A stretch of 9,003 nucleotides of DNA. Source: Clostridiales bacterium. Lineage in GTDB: Bacteria > Bacillota_A > Clostridia > Christensenellales > Borkfalkiaceae. Positions 1 to 5,243 of this stretch are shown here, one piece after another. Where the stretch lies: assembly GCA_015055785.1 (NCBI GenBank), contig SVHQ01000059.1, positions 1-9,003 of the forward strand, read 5' to 3'. Numbering within the stretch: position 1 is the first letter of the stretch; each line of letters starts with the position of its first letter. The notes under the pieces are model-generated. The model saw nothing but the letters and a program-made list of their open reading frames with translations, did not search any database and had not been told where the DNA came from. The position numbers and the translations under genes were made by a program.

Positions 1-1
1 G

Positions 2-79
2 TTGAGCGTGATAGGTTACGTGATTATTAGTGGCGCGGCTGTGGCGAAATATCTAACCTCGAGAAAGAGAAAGGAATAA
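2..79 (+). CDS. C-terminal tail of a probable small membrane protein (partial)
   Basis: An open frame enters from the left edge and reads 25 codons to a TAA at 77-79. The visible residues are a hydrophobic stretch (SVIGYVIISGAAVA), then KYLTSRKRKE. A membrane helix followed by a positively charged cytoplasmic tail is typical of the end of a small membrane protein, for example a holin-like or element-encoded protein. The stop lies 6 bases before a good rho-independent terminator, which supports this being a real gene end. The family cannot be recognised from so short a piece, and its start lies outside the window. A chance open frame of this length is possible. Confidence 0.45.
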   Translation: MSVIGYVIISGAAVAKYLTSRKRKE

Positions 80-84
80 AAATT

Positions 85-119
85 AACGCAGAAAGGTGGA
101 ATTCCTCTCTGCGTTTTTT
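85..119 (+). terminator. Rho-independent terminator, probably bidirectional
   Basis: Stem ACGCAGA (86-92) pairs with TCTGCGT (108-114). An inner AGG/CCT helix follows one mismatch, and a T run occupies 114-119. It follows the TAA at 79 on the plus strand and also sits 3 bases beyond the stop of the minus-strand XRE gene. On the minus strand the stem is followed by TAATTTTTATT, so it may stop transcription from both sides. It is nearly the same sequence as the terminator at 764-801. Confidence 0.8.
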
Positions 120-121
120 GA

Positions 122-346
122 TTAAAATATTTCTGTTTTTTCCACGCAAAGAATGTCGTTTGCGTCTAAATCTAAAAGCGAGCAAAGCCGTGATAACGTG
201 TCTAACGCAGGCAACGTTTTTCCGTGTATGTAACAAGAAATTTGCTGTTGCCGCACGCCGATTTTATTGGCAATCTCCGTTTGGGATAAACCGCTTTGTT
301 GTATGGCTTCCGCTATTTTTTTTGATATATCTAATGTAGTGACCAT
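122..346 (-). CDS. Small XRE/Cro-C1 family helix-turn-helix regulator
   Basis: This 74-residue stand-alone DNA-binding protein is almost entirely one HTH_3 domain. The segment LSQTEIANKIGVRQQQISCY (about residues 20-39) is the helix-turn-helix, with LSQTEIA as positioning helix and RQQQISCY as recognition helix. It is followed by the usual GKTLPALDTLSRLCSLL helices. There is no sensor, peptidase or oligomerisation domain. The ATG at 346 has a good Shine-Dalgarno site (AGAGG, 6-7 bases upstream). The gene is divergent from a second HTH gene (440-762), and the region between them carries three TACATGTA palindromes. By analogy with phage and mobile-element control regions, it is likely a Cro/CI-like repressor of this divergent promoter. 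The family call is firm; the role and target are inferred. Confidence 0.85.
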   Translation of the reverse strand: MVTTLDISKKIAEAIQQSGLSQTEIANKIGVRQQQISCYIHGKTLPALDTLSRLCSLLDLDANDILCVEKTEIF

Positions 347-378
347 AATTTACCTCTTTATAATAATTTTACACGAAA

Positions 379-416
379 TACATGTAATTATTCTTGACTT
401 ACATGTAACACATGTA
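379..416. promoter_or_regulatory. Operator array: three TACATGTA-type palindromes
   Basis: TACATGTA lies at 379-386 and again at 400-407, and CACATGTA at 409-416. The first two are 21 bp apart centre to centre, two helical turns. The last two are 9 bp apart and fill the space between the -35 and -10 boxes of the plus-strand promoter. The first overlaps the upstream side of the minus-strand gene. This is the layout expected for a repressor binding between divergent regulator genes. Which of the two HTH proteins binds is not shown by the sequence. Confidence 0.6.
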
Positions 417-423
417 TTAAAAT
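394..423 (+). promoter_or_regulatory. Sigma-A-type promoter of the second HTH gene
   Basis: -35 TTGACT (394-399) and -10 TAAAAT (418-423) are separated by 18 bp. The Shine-Dalgarno GGAGG at 430-434 is 5 bases before the ATG at 440. The spacer contains two of the three palindromes, so a bound repressor would block RNA polymerase. Confidence 0.6.
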
Positions 424-439
424 AAAGATGGAGGTTGTT

Positions 440-762
440 ATGGAATACGAAACATTAATAGAAAGATTAAAAGAATTAAGAAAAATTAAAAAAGTTTCCT
501 GTCGAGACCTTGCGGCGGCGATGGAAAAAACGAGAGGATATATATATATTATGTGGAAAATGGAAAGATAGAGCTGAAGATGAAAGATTACTTAAAAATA
601 TGTGAGTTTTTAGATGTTTCTCCTCGCGAATTATTAGACAGAAAAAATCCAAGAGAATTTTATAATAGAACAGCGGAGCAATTAGAAAATTTATCAAATA
701 GAGATTTTTTACTTATTAAACATTTGCTATCATTAATGGAAAGCCCAATAGAAACATTGTAA
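440..762 (+). pseudogene. XRE-family HTH regulator interrupted by a frameshift at a (TA)n tract
   Basis: From the ATG at 440 (GGAGG 5 bases upstream) the frame reads MEYETLIERLKELRKIKK and then an HTH start (VSCRDLAAAMEKTRGYIY), but hits TAG at 569-571 after 43 residues. The rest of the domain (ENGKIELKMKDYLKICEF, LDVSPRELL) continues in another frame to TAA at 760-762. The shift falls in the TATATATATAT tract at 539-549. Removing one TA unit joins the halves as GYIYYVENGKIELKM, giving a continuous 106-residue protein with the normal XRE layout and a short charged C-terminal tail. The gene may be a true pseudogene, a phase-variable gene in its OFF state, or intact with a sequencing error here. 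The 3' half has a GTG at 553 but only a weak ribosome site, so separate translation is unlikely. It is AT-rich compared with the housekeeping genes. Confidence 0.8.
539..549 (+). repeat. (TA)5 dinucleotide tract at the frameshift point
   Basis: Five TA units plus a trailing T lie inside the HTH coding region. Four units restore the reading frame and five break it. Short dinucleotide tracts can gain or lose units by slipped-strand mispairing. Confidence 0.8.
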
Positions 763-763
763 A

Positions 764-801
764 CAAACCGCAGAAAGGCAAATTCCTCTCTGCGGTTTTT
801 A
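764..801 (+). terminator. Rho-independent terminator after the HTH gene
   Basis: Stem AACCGCAGA (766-774) pairs with TCTGCGGTT (789-797), with an inner AGG/CCT helix after one mismatch and a T run at 796-800. It begins directly after the TAA at 760-762. Stem core and inner helix match the terminator at 85-119. Confidence 0.85.
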
Positions 802-823
802 TGCTTTTGGCGTTTATATAAAA

Positions 824-845
824 GGTATAAAATTGGTACAAAATT
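824..845 (+). repeat. Tandem 11-bp direct repeat GGTAYAAAATT
   Basis: GGTATAAAATT (824-834) is followed without a gap by GGTACAAAATT (835-845). The pair lies just outside the second module terminator. Tandem sites like this can be arm-type binding sites of a recombinase, but no integrase gene is present here, so the role is unknown. Confidence 0.55.
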
Positions 846-903
846 TAGCGTTTTGATTTTGTAAGGGTTATATTATGTAAAAGTTCTGCCTCTCCACACC
901 ACG

Positions 904-922
904 CAAGGGAATTATTCCCTTG
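904..922. repeat. Perfect palindrome, 9-bp arms
   Basis: CAAGGGAAT (904-912) and ATTCCCTTG (914-922) are exact reverse complements around one T. No U tract follows on either strand, so it does not look like a terminator. It resembles the palindromic core of an intergenic repeat. Confidence 0.6.
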
Positions 923-961
923 ACCTTTACAGCGGGCGTTACAGTACATAGTCCCGTAATG

Positions 962-993
962 GAAAGATAGAAAGTCAAAGTCCAGCGGAACGC
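962..993 (+). repeat. Dispersed repeat, copy 1 (32 bp)
   Basis: Begins GAAAGATAGAAAGTC and ends AGCGGAACGC. All 32 bases are identical to 1061-1092 and lie 99 bp away in the same orientation. This copy lacks the 3' half of the small hairpin (CGCAGA instead of CGCTGG). Confidence 0.9.
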
Positions 994-1053
994 AGATAAA
1001 ATAAAAGTTCTTTTATTCGAAACAACTCGTCACCCACTAAGCCTCTATCCAAG

Positions 1054-1095
1054 CTATATAGAAAGATAGAAAGTCAAAGTCCAGCGGAACGCTGG
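1054..1095 (+). repeat. Dispersed repeat, copy 2, overlapping the 3' end of rqcH
   Basis: The 42-bp unit starts CTATAT, continues with the 32 bases shared with copy 1, and ends in a perfect hairpin CCAGCG-GAA-CGCTGG (1081-1095). Bases 1074-1095 are inside rqcH on the other strand and encode its last residues and its TGA stop. Confidence 0.85.
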
Positions 1096-2801
1096 GGGGA
1101 AACGAGAATGGTTTTATAATCGGTGTAGATAACAAAACCTGCCTTGCTTTTGCTCGGTTTTTTCACATACTTGCGTTTGCAGTAATCCACGGGTATTTTG
1201 TCCCCATCCCGACCGTCTGAATAATACGCGCAAAGCTGTGCCGCAAATAGCAAAACTTCGTCCGACACTTCCTTGCCGTCCGTTTTAATAATCACGTGTG
1301 AGGAATGATATTTTTGTGTGTGTAACCAAATATCGTCCGGTGAAGCGGTGCGCAGTAATCTGTCGTTTTGTAAATTATTGCGCCCTGCGTAAATTTTTAC
1401 GCCGCTAAATTCAAATTCACGGAAGGGGATAGGGGAGTCCTTTTTCTTACCCCCTGCGCGCTCTTTCGGTGCTCGGAGCAGACCCATATCTATCATTTCC
1501 GTTTCAATTTCTTTTAAATCGTCGGCTGTTTCCGCAACGGCAATCGCGGTTAAAACGCTGTCCGTATACTCGATTTCTGCCTCTTCTTTTTCTAACATTG
1601 GCGTTAAAATTTCTTTCGCGCGCTTGTATTTATTATACGTTTTAAAATACCGTTGGGCGTTTTTTGAGGGGGGCAGGGTTGCGTCTAACGTAATTTTTAC
1701 CTTTTCACAATCGGGGGAATACCAGTTGTCCAGCTCTACGCTCGACACCCCTTTTTCAATGCGGTATAAATTCGCCGTCAGCAGTTCGCCTTTAATGCGA
1801 TAGTCCTCTGCTTTTTCCGCTTCCTTTAAACGTTCCAAGGTGTCTTGTAATTTTTTCGTCTGTTTTTTCTTCAAACCGCGAACGGTATTTTCCAGTTTGC
1901 GTTTTTTGTCGTCGAAGCCTTTTTTGCTTTCCTTTCGCGTATAAAATTCGTCTTCCGCTTTACACAAAGAGGGCATTTCTACTCCGTTTTCTATCGGAAA
2001 AGCAAAGAAATCGGTGATGACCCCTTTTTCAATGCGCACGTGAGGATTGCAAGGCTCGTTTTGACAAAAATCACCTACAAAATCCCAAAGCGGCATTCCC
2101 ACAGCGGAAGAAAAAATCAATTTAGGCGAACCTGCCGCCTCGCAGGCACGGCGTACGATTTCCCTCGCGGTGGGCATCGCAAGCCCTGCTATATTCTCAA
2201 ACAAGAAGGCAGAAAGAGCTTCGTTGTCCCACCCTTCTTGGCGTAAAACAAGGAAGTTTTCTATTCGTGAACGCATACCTGCCCCATCGAAAGGCGATAA
2301 TTTATCCTGCGGAACGGGATAAAGATATTTAGCCCCTGGGAGCAAAACACGACGGGAATTGTCTTCTAAATTCGTTGTTTTTAACGCACCTAAAATTATC
2401 CCTTTTTCCGTCAGAACAATGTTGGAGTACTTCCCCATAAGTTCGCAGTGCAACGTTCTTGTTGCTTGGGAAAAATCAGTGACGCAATGCAAATCGATTT
2501 CGATGATACGTTCAAATTCATGCTGACGAACAGCCAAAATTTCGGCGCCCTGCAAATGTTTGCGAAGCAGCATACAGAAATTCGGCGCGACAGGCGCGGG
2601 TTCCTTCTCGATCGCAGACAAACAAACGCGCGCATTGGACGCATTTGAGCTTAAAATGAGTTTAACAGTCGTCTTTCCGGTGTATATAATAAAGGTAAGC
2701 TCGTCCTTATTCACCTGCGAGATGCGGTTGATTTTACCGTGGACGAGAAAAGTATTCAATTCGGTTGCCAAACGGCGGATATGAAACGCGTCCTGCGGCA
2801 T
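1074..2801 (-). CDS. rqcH: RqcH, NFACT-family ribosome quality-control protein
   Basis: RqcH binds 50S subunits that carry stalled peptidyl-tRNA and, in Bacillus subtilis, adds C-terminal alanine tails that mark the chain for ClpXP (known for the family). The 575 residues show NFACT-N (FCMLLRKHLQG near 75-84, ELMGKYSNIVL near 120-130), a lysine- and glutamate-rich coiled-coil middle (about 289-340 and 385-420), and a C-terminal NFACT-R domain (about 460-570) with AGRNNLQND at 472-480 and PVDYCKRKYVKKPSKSKAGF (about 537-556). The pair known as D97-R98 in B. subtilis is E97-R98 here. The ATG at 2801 has a strong AGGAGGG site and a promoter upstream. The final six residues, QRSAGL, and the stop come largely from an intergenic repeat, so the original C-terminus has been altered slightly. 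Older names for the family are FbpA and fibronectin-binding protein. Confidence 0.95.
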   Translation of the reverse strand: MPQDAFHIRRLATELNTFLVHGKINRISQVNKDELTFIIYTGKTTVKLILSSNASNARVCLSAIEKEPAPVAPNFCMLLRKHLQGAEILAVRQHEFERIIEIDLHCVTDFSQATRTLHCELMGKYSNIVLTEKGIILGALKTTNLEDNSRRVLLPGAKYLYPVPQDKLSPFDGAGMRSRIENFLVLRQEGWDNEALSAFLFENIAGLAMPTAREIVRRACEAAGSPKLIFSSAVGMPLWDFVGDFCQNEPCNPHVRIEKGVITDFFAFPIENGVEMPSLCKAEDEFYTRKESKKGFDDKKRKLENTVRGLKKKQTKKLQDTLERLKEAEKAEDYRIKGELLTANLYRIEKGVSSVELDNWYSPDCEKVKITLDATLPPSKNAQRYFKTYNKYKRAKEILTPMLEKEEAEIEYTDSVLTAIAVAETADDLKEIETEMIDMGLLRAPKERAGGKKKDSPIPFREFEFSGVKIYAGRNNLQNDRLLRTASPDDIWLHTQKYHSSHVIIKTDGKEVSDEVLLFAAQLCAYYSDGRDGDKIPVDYCKRKYVKKPSKSKAGFVIYTDYKTILVSPQRSAGL

Positions 2802-2841
2802 AATGACCCTCCTAACTTAAAAAAACGCTCTTTACATGGTT

Positions 2842-2870
2842 ATTATAACGCAAATTTCGCAAATTGTAAA
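2842..2870 (-). promoter_or_regulatory. Sigma-A promoter of rqcH
   Basis: On the minus strand, -35 TTTACA (2865-2870) and -10 TATAAT (2842-2847) have a 17-bp spacer. A start near 2835 leaves a leader of about 34 bases with AGGAGGG (2807-2813) just before the ATG. Confidence 0.75.
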
Positions 2871-2910
2871 TAAAATCGCATGAAAAACGCTTTATTTTCT
2901 TTGATAAATA

Positions 2911-2919
2911 TGGTAAAAT
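2911..2919 (+). promoter_or_regulatory. Extended -10 promoter candidate for tig
   Basis: TGGTAAAAT at 2911-2919 is an extended -10 (TGn plus TAAAAT); the -35 position is weak (TTTATT, 2891-2896). The predicted start near 2926 is followed at once by a hairpin, GGC-TTTTGC (2930-2938) with GCAAAA-c-GCC (2946-2955), which could protect the 5' end of the mRNA. The Shine-Dalgarno AGGAG is at 2996-3000. Confidence 0.45.
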
Positions 2920-3010
2920 ATCATGCGTGGGCTTTTGCAGTAAAGGCAAAACGCCGTAAATAATATCGAAAAATAAAAAATTAAGCAATAGATGCAGGAG
3001 AGTAAACATT

Positions 3011-4309
3011 ATGAAGTACACTACCAAAGCAGCAGAAAAAAGCACTGTAAAAATCACCATCAAATTCGACGGCGAAGAATGGAAGGCAGCGCTTAATCAG
3101 GCTTATCTTAAAACGAGAGCAAAATTTGCCATCAACGGTTTCCGTAAAGGCAAGGCTCCTAAGCACGTTATCGAAAACGTATACGGCAAAGGCGTGTTCT
3201 ATGAAGACGCGCTCAACCTCCTTTTCTCTGAAAACTACGGCAAAATTATCGAAAAGGAAGAAAAGAAATTCACCGTTGTTGGCGAACCCGAAGTTACGCT
3301 CGATAAATTGGAAGACGATTGCATTAGCATGATCGCGGTTGTTCCCGTAAAGCCTGAGGTAAAAATTTCCTCCTATAAGGGTATTAAAATCAAAGAATTC
3401 GCGTATAATGTTAGTGACGAAGAAGTGGAAGCGGAAGTTAACCGCGTTCTTGAAAGAAACGCAAAGAAAGTGGCTGTTACCGACCGCGCTGCAGCAAACG
3501 GCGATATCGTAAATATCGACTTCGTTGGTACGGTTGACGGCGTGAAATTTGATGGCGGCGAAGCAGAAGGCTTCGACCTTACGCTTGGCAGCGGTCAGTT
3601 TATCCCCGGTTTTGAAGATCAAGTTGTTGGTATGAACATCGGCGAATCGAAGGACGTAAACGTTACCTTCCCCGAAAATTATCAAGCTGAAAACTTGAAG
3701 GGTAAAGCAGCTGTGTTTGCTGTGAAACTCAACGGTATTCAAGCAAAAGAATTGCCCGAATTGACGGACGAATTTATCAAGGACGCAACGGGTAGTGAAA
3801 CGGTAGAAGAATACAAGACCAAAGCAAGAGAAAGATTGCAGGTGCAGGCTGATAGAAGAGCAAACGACGCTACGGAAAACAGCATTCTCGAAGCAATTTC
3901 TGCAAACGCAGAAGTAGAAATTCCGCAAGCAATGATTGATAGAGAAGTAGATTCGCTTGTACAGAAGTTTGAATATCAGCTTATGTACCAGGGATTGAAG
4001 CTTGACGATTACCTTTCTTTCTTGAAAGTGGATCTTGCAGAGTTCAGAAAGAACTATGAAGAACAGGCAAAGAAGAACGTATTGAATCAGCTTATCATTT
4101 CCCAGCTTATCGCTGACGAAAAGATTGAAGCAACGGAAGAAGAAGTAGATGCGAAGGTTGCAGAACAAGCTGCTTCCGTGAAGAAAGAAACGGAAGAATA
4201 CAAGAAAGGCATGGATCCTCGTCAGTTCGATTATATCCGCAGCGATATCATCATCACGAAGCTTTTCAATTTCTTGAAAGAAAACAACGAAATGTATAAA
4301 GAAGACTAA
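3011..4309 (+). CDS. tig: Trigger factor, ribosome-associated chaperone
   Basis: Trigger factor sits at the peptide exit tunnel, shields nascent chains and has peptidyl-prolyl isomerase activity. The 432 residues match the normal family length. An N-terminal ribosome-binding domain carries the signature GFRKGKAP at 43-50, on the loop that contacts ribosomal protein L23. An FKBP-type isomerase domain spans about 155-245 (GDIVNIDFVGTVDG, LGSGQFIPGFEDQVVGM). The rest is the helical C-terminal chaperone arm, rich in glutamate and lysine. The ATG at 3011 has AGGAG 10 bases upstream, slightly far but acceptable. It is the first gene of the tig-clpP-clpX order conserved in many bacteria and is divergent from rqcH. 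A long open frame on the opposite strand is a composition artefact. Confidence 0.97.
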   Translation: MKYTTKAAEKSTVKITIKFDGEEWKAALNQAYLKTRAKFAINGFRKGKAPKHVIENVYGKGVFYEDALNLLFSENYGKIIEKEEKKFTVVGEPEVTLDKLEDDCISMIAVVPVKPEVKISSYKGIKIKEFAYNVSDEEVEAEVNRVLERNAKKVAVTDRAAANGDIVNIDFVGTVDGVKFDGGEAEGFDLTLGSGQFIPGFEDQVVGMNIGESKDVNVTFPENYQAENLKGKAAVFAVKLNGIQAKELPELTDEFIKDATGSETVEEYKTKARERLQVQADRRANDATENSILEAISANAEVEIPQAMIDREVDSLVQKFEYQLMYQGLKLDDYLSFLKVDLAEFRKNYEEQAKKNVLNQLIISQLIADEKIEATEEEVDAKVAEQAASVKKETEEYKKGMDPRQFDYIRSDIIITKLFNFLKENNEMYKED

Positions 4310-4346
4310 TCTTTCTTATCATCGTTTTAATTAAAAAATTATCGTG

Positions 4347-4370
4347 GGAAGGCAGCTTTTTCTGCCTTCC
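4347..4370 (+). promoter_or_regulatory. Intergenic hairpin between tig and clpP without a U tract
   Basis: GGAAGGCAG (4347-4355) and CTGCCTTCC (4362-4370) form a perfect 9-bp stem with a six-base loop. ATTGCGTTAA follows, so this is not a standard terminator. It may be an mRNA processing or stabilising element, or a weak attenuator, between cotranscribed genes. Confidence 0.55.
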
Positions 4371-4419
4371 ATTGCGTTAAAAGCAAAAATATGAAAGTTT
4401 TATAAGGAACGGAATTTGT

Positions 4420-5013
4420 ATGGAAGAAAAGAACGTTTTAATTCCCTACGTTGTGGAACGCACGTCCTCTGGGGAACGCACGTATGATTTATATTCCCGT
4501 CTTTTAGACGATAGAATTATTTTTTTGAGTGGTGAAATCAACGACGCCGTTGCCAACACCGTTGTGGCACAGCTTATTTACTTGGAAGGCAAAGACCCGA
4601 CAAAAGACATCAGCTTGTATATTAACTCCCCCGGCGGCAGTGTTTCTGCAGGTATGGCGATTTATGACACGATGAATTATATCAAATGCGACGTTTCGAC
4701 GATTTGTATTGGTCTTGCAGCGTCCATGGGCGCATTCTTGCTCTCGAGCGGTGCGAAAGGAAAACGTTATGCTTTGCCCAATTCCGAAATCATGATCCAT
4801 CAGCCTCTTGGCGGCGCGCAGGGTCAGGCAAGTGATATCAAAATCCAAGCGGAACATATTCTTCGTACGAAAGCGAAACTCAATCGTATTCTTGCGGAAA
4901 ACACGGGCAGAGATATTGCAACGATTGAACGCGATACGGACAGAGATAATTATATGTCCGCAGATGAAGCGCGTGCATACGGTTTGATCGACAGAGTCTT
5001 TTCAAGAAGATAA
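4420..5013 (+). CDS. clpP: ATP-dependent Clp protease proteolytic subunit ClpP
   Basis: Serine protease that forms a double heptameric barrel and degrades proteins fed in by ClpX or another Clp ATPase. The 197 residues are the usual full length. The catalytic triad is in place: Ser102 in LAASMGA, His127 in IMIHQP and Asp176 in RDTDRDN, equivalent to S97/H122/D171 of the mature E. coli enzyme. The oxyanion and handle regions ([10 protein letters not shown] at 69-78, [12 protein letters not shown] at 129-140) are normal. The ATG at 4420 has AAGGAACGGAA upstream. It lies 110 bp after tig and is probably cotranscribed with it; a hairpin stands between them. A terminator-like structure follows, so clpX may be expressed partly on its own. 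No CtsR-type heptad repeat is seen upstream. Confidence 0.98.
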   Translation: MEEKNVLIPYVVERTSSGERTYDLYSRLLDDRIIFLSGEINDAVANTVVAQLIYLEGKDPTKDISLYINSPGGSVSAGMAIYDTMNYIKCDVSTICIGLAASMGAFLLSSGAKGKRYALPNSEIMIHQPLGGAQGQASDIKIQAEHILRTKAKLNRILAENTGRDIATIERDTDRDNYMSADEARAYGLIDRVFSRR

Positions 5014-5040
5014 ATTAAGAAAGAGGAAAAGGGTTTTGTT

Positions 5041-5086
5041 ACGCGCGGGGATTCGGAAAAAACGGGTTTTCGCGCGTTTATTTTCT
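5041..5086 (+). terminator. Terminator or attenuator between clpP and clpX
   Basis: ACGCGCG (5041-5047) pairs with CGCGCGT (5071-5077). The stem can extend by three G-U pairs and one A-U pair to 11 bp in RNA. It is followed by TTTATTTTCT. The broken U tract suggests partial rather than complete termination. Confidence 0.55.
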
Positions 5087-5098
5087 AATGTATTTGCG

Positions 5099-5173
5099 AG
5101 GGGCAGGTATGTGTTGAATAGTAAAACACCCATACCATGTACGAGATGAATATATTTTTTAGTTTTGTCCCCT
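5099..5173 (+). promoter_or_regulatory. Possible structured leader upstream of clpX
   Basis: GGTATG-TGTT (5106-5115) pairs with AACA-cc-CATACC (5125-5136), leaving a two-base bulge. An outer AGGGG (5099-5103) and CCCCT (5169-5173) could enclose it. Together with 70 further AT-rich bases before the clpX start, this is long for a gap between clpP and clpX. No known riboswitch is recognised and no convincing clpX promoter is seen. It may simply be relaxed intergenic DNA. Confidence 0.3.
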
Positions 5174-5243
5174 ATTTTGGAATAAACACAGAAAAGACTA
5201 TCGATTACATACTTATATTTGTATAAAACATTGGAGTATTAAA

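Larger units (their letters stand above)
802..1053. other. Gene-free stretch between the HTH module and rqcH
   Basis: No coding frame with a ribosome site is visible. The stretch holds a tandem 11-bp repeat (824-845), a perfect 9-bp-arm palindrome (904-922), a 32-bp repeat copy (962-993) and an AT palindrome (AATAAAAG at 1000-1007, CTTTTATT at 1010-1017). The last could weakly help end rqcH transcription on the minus strand, but no canonical U-tract terminator for rqcH is visible. The composition suggests layered intergenic repeats or an old element boundary. Confidence 0.5.

Noticed and set aside
553..762. Separate 69-residue gene starting at GTG 553
   Set aside because: It is the second half of an HTH domain whose first half lies just upstream in another frame. 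One TA unit restores continuity, and no strong ribosome site precedes the GTG.
881..901. 3' end of a tRNA or tmRNA gene (GTTCTGCCTCTCCACACCA)
   Set aside because: No matching acceptor strand or T-arm pairing could be found upstream. The resemblance is kept only as a weak hint of an attachment site.
962..1095. Two-copy direct repeat as a CRISPR array
   Set aside because: There are only two copies with a 67-base interval, a third diverged copy lies elsewhere in inverted orientation, and no cas gene is present.
2981..4168. 395-residue open frame on the minus strand, antisense to tig
   Set aside because: It is the shadow of tig, whose lysine- and glutamate-rich codons leave few antisense stops. 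The translation is F/C/R-rich with no domain, and there is no suitable ribosome site.
4504..4857. Minus-strand open frame inside clpP
   Set aside because: It lies wholly within a gene with an intact catalytic triad, and its product shows no recognisable domain.
5014..5243. CtsR or CIRCE heat-shock operator before clpP or clpX
   Set aside because: Neither a GGTCAAA-type heptad repeat nor a CIRCE inverted repeat is present in the tig-clpP or clpP-clpX gaps.
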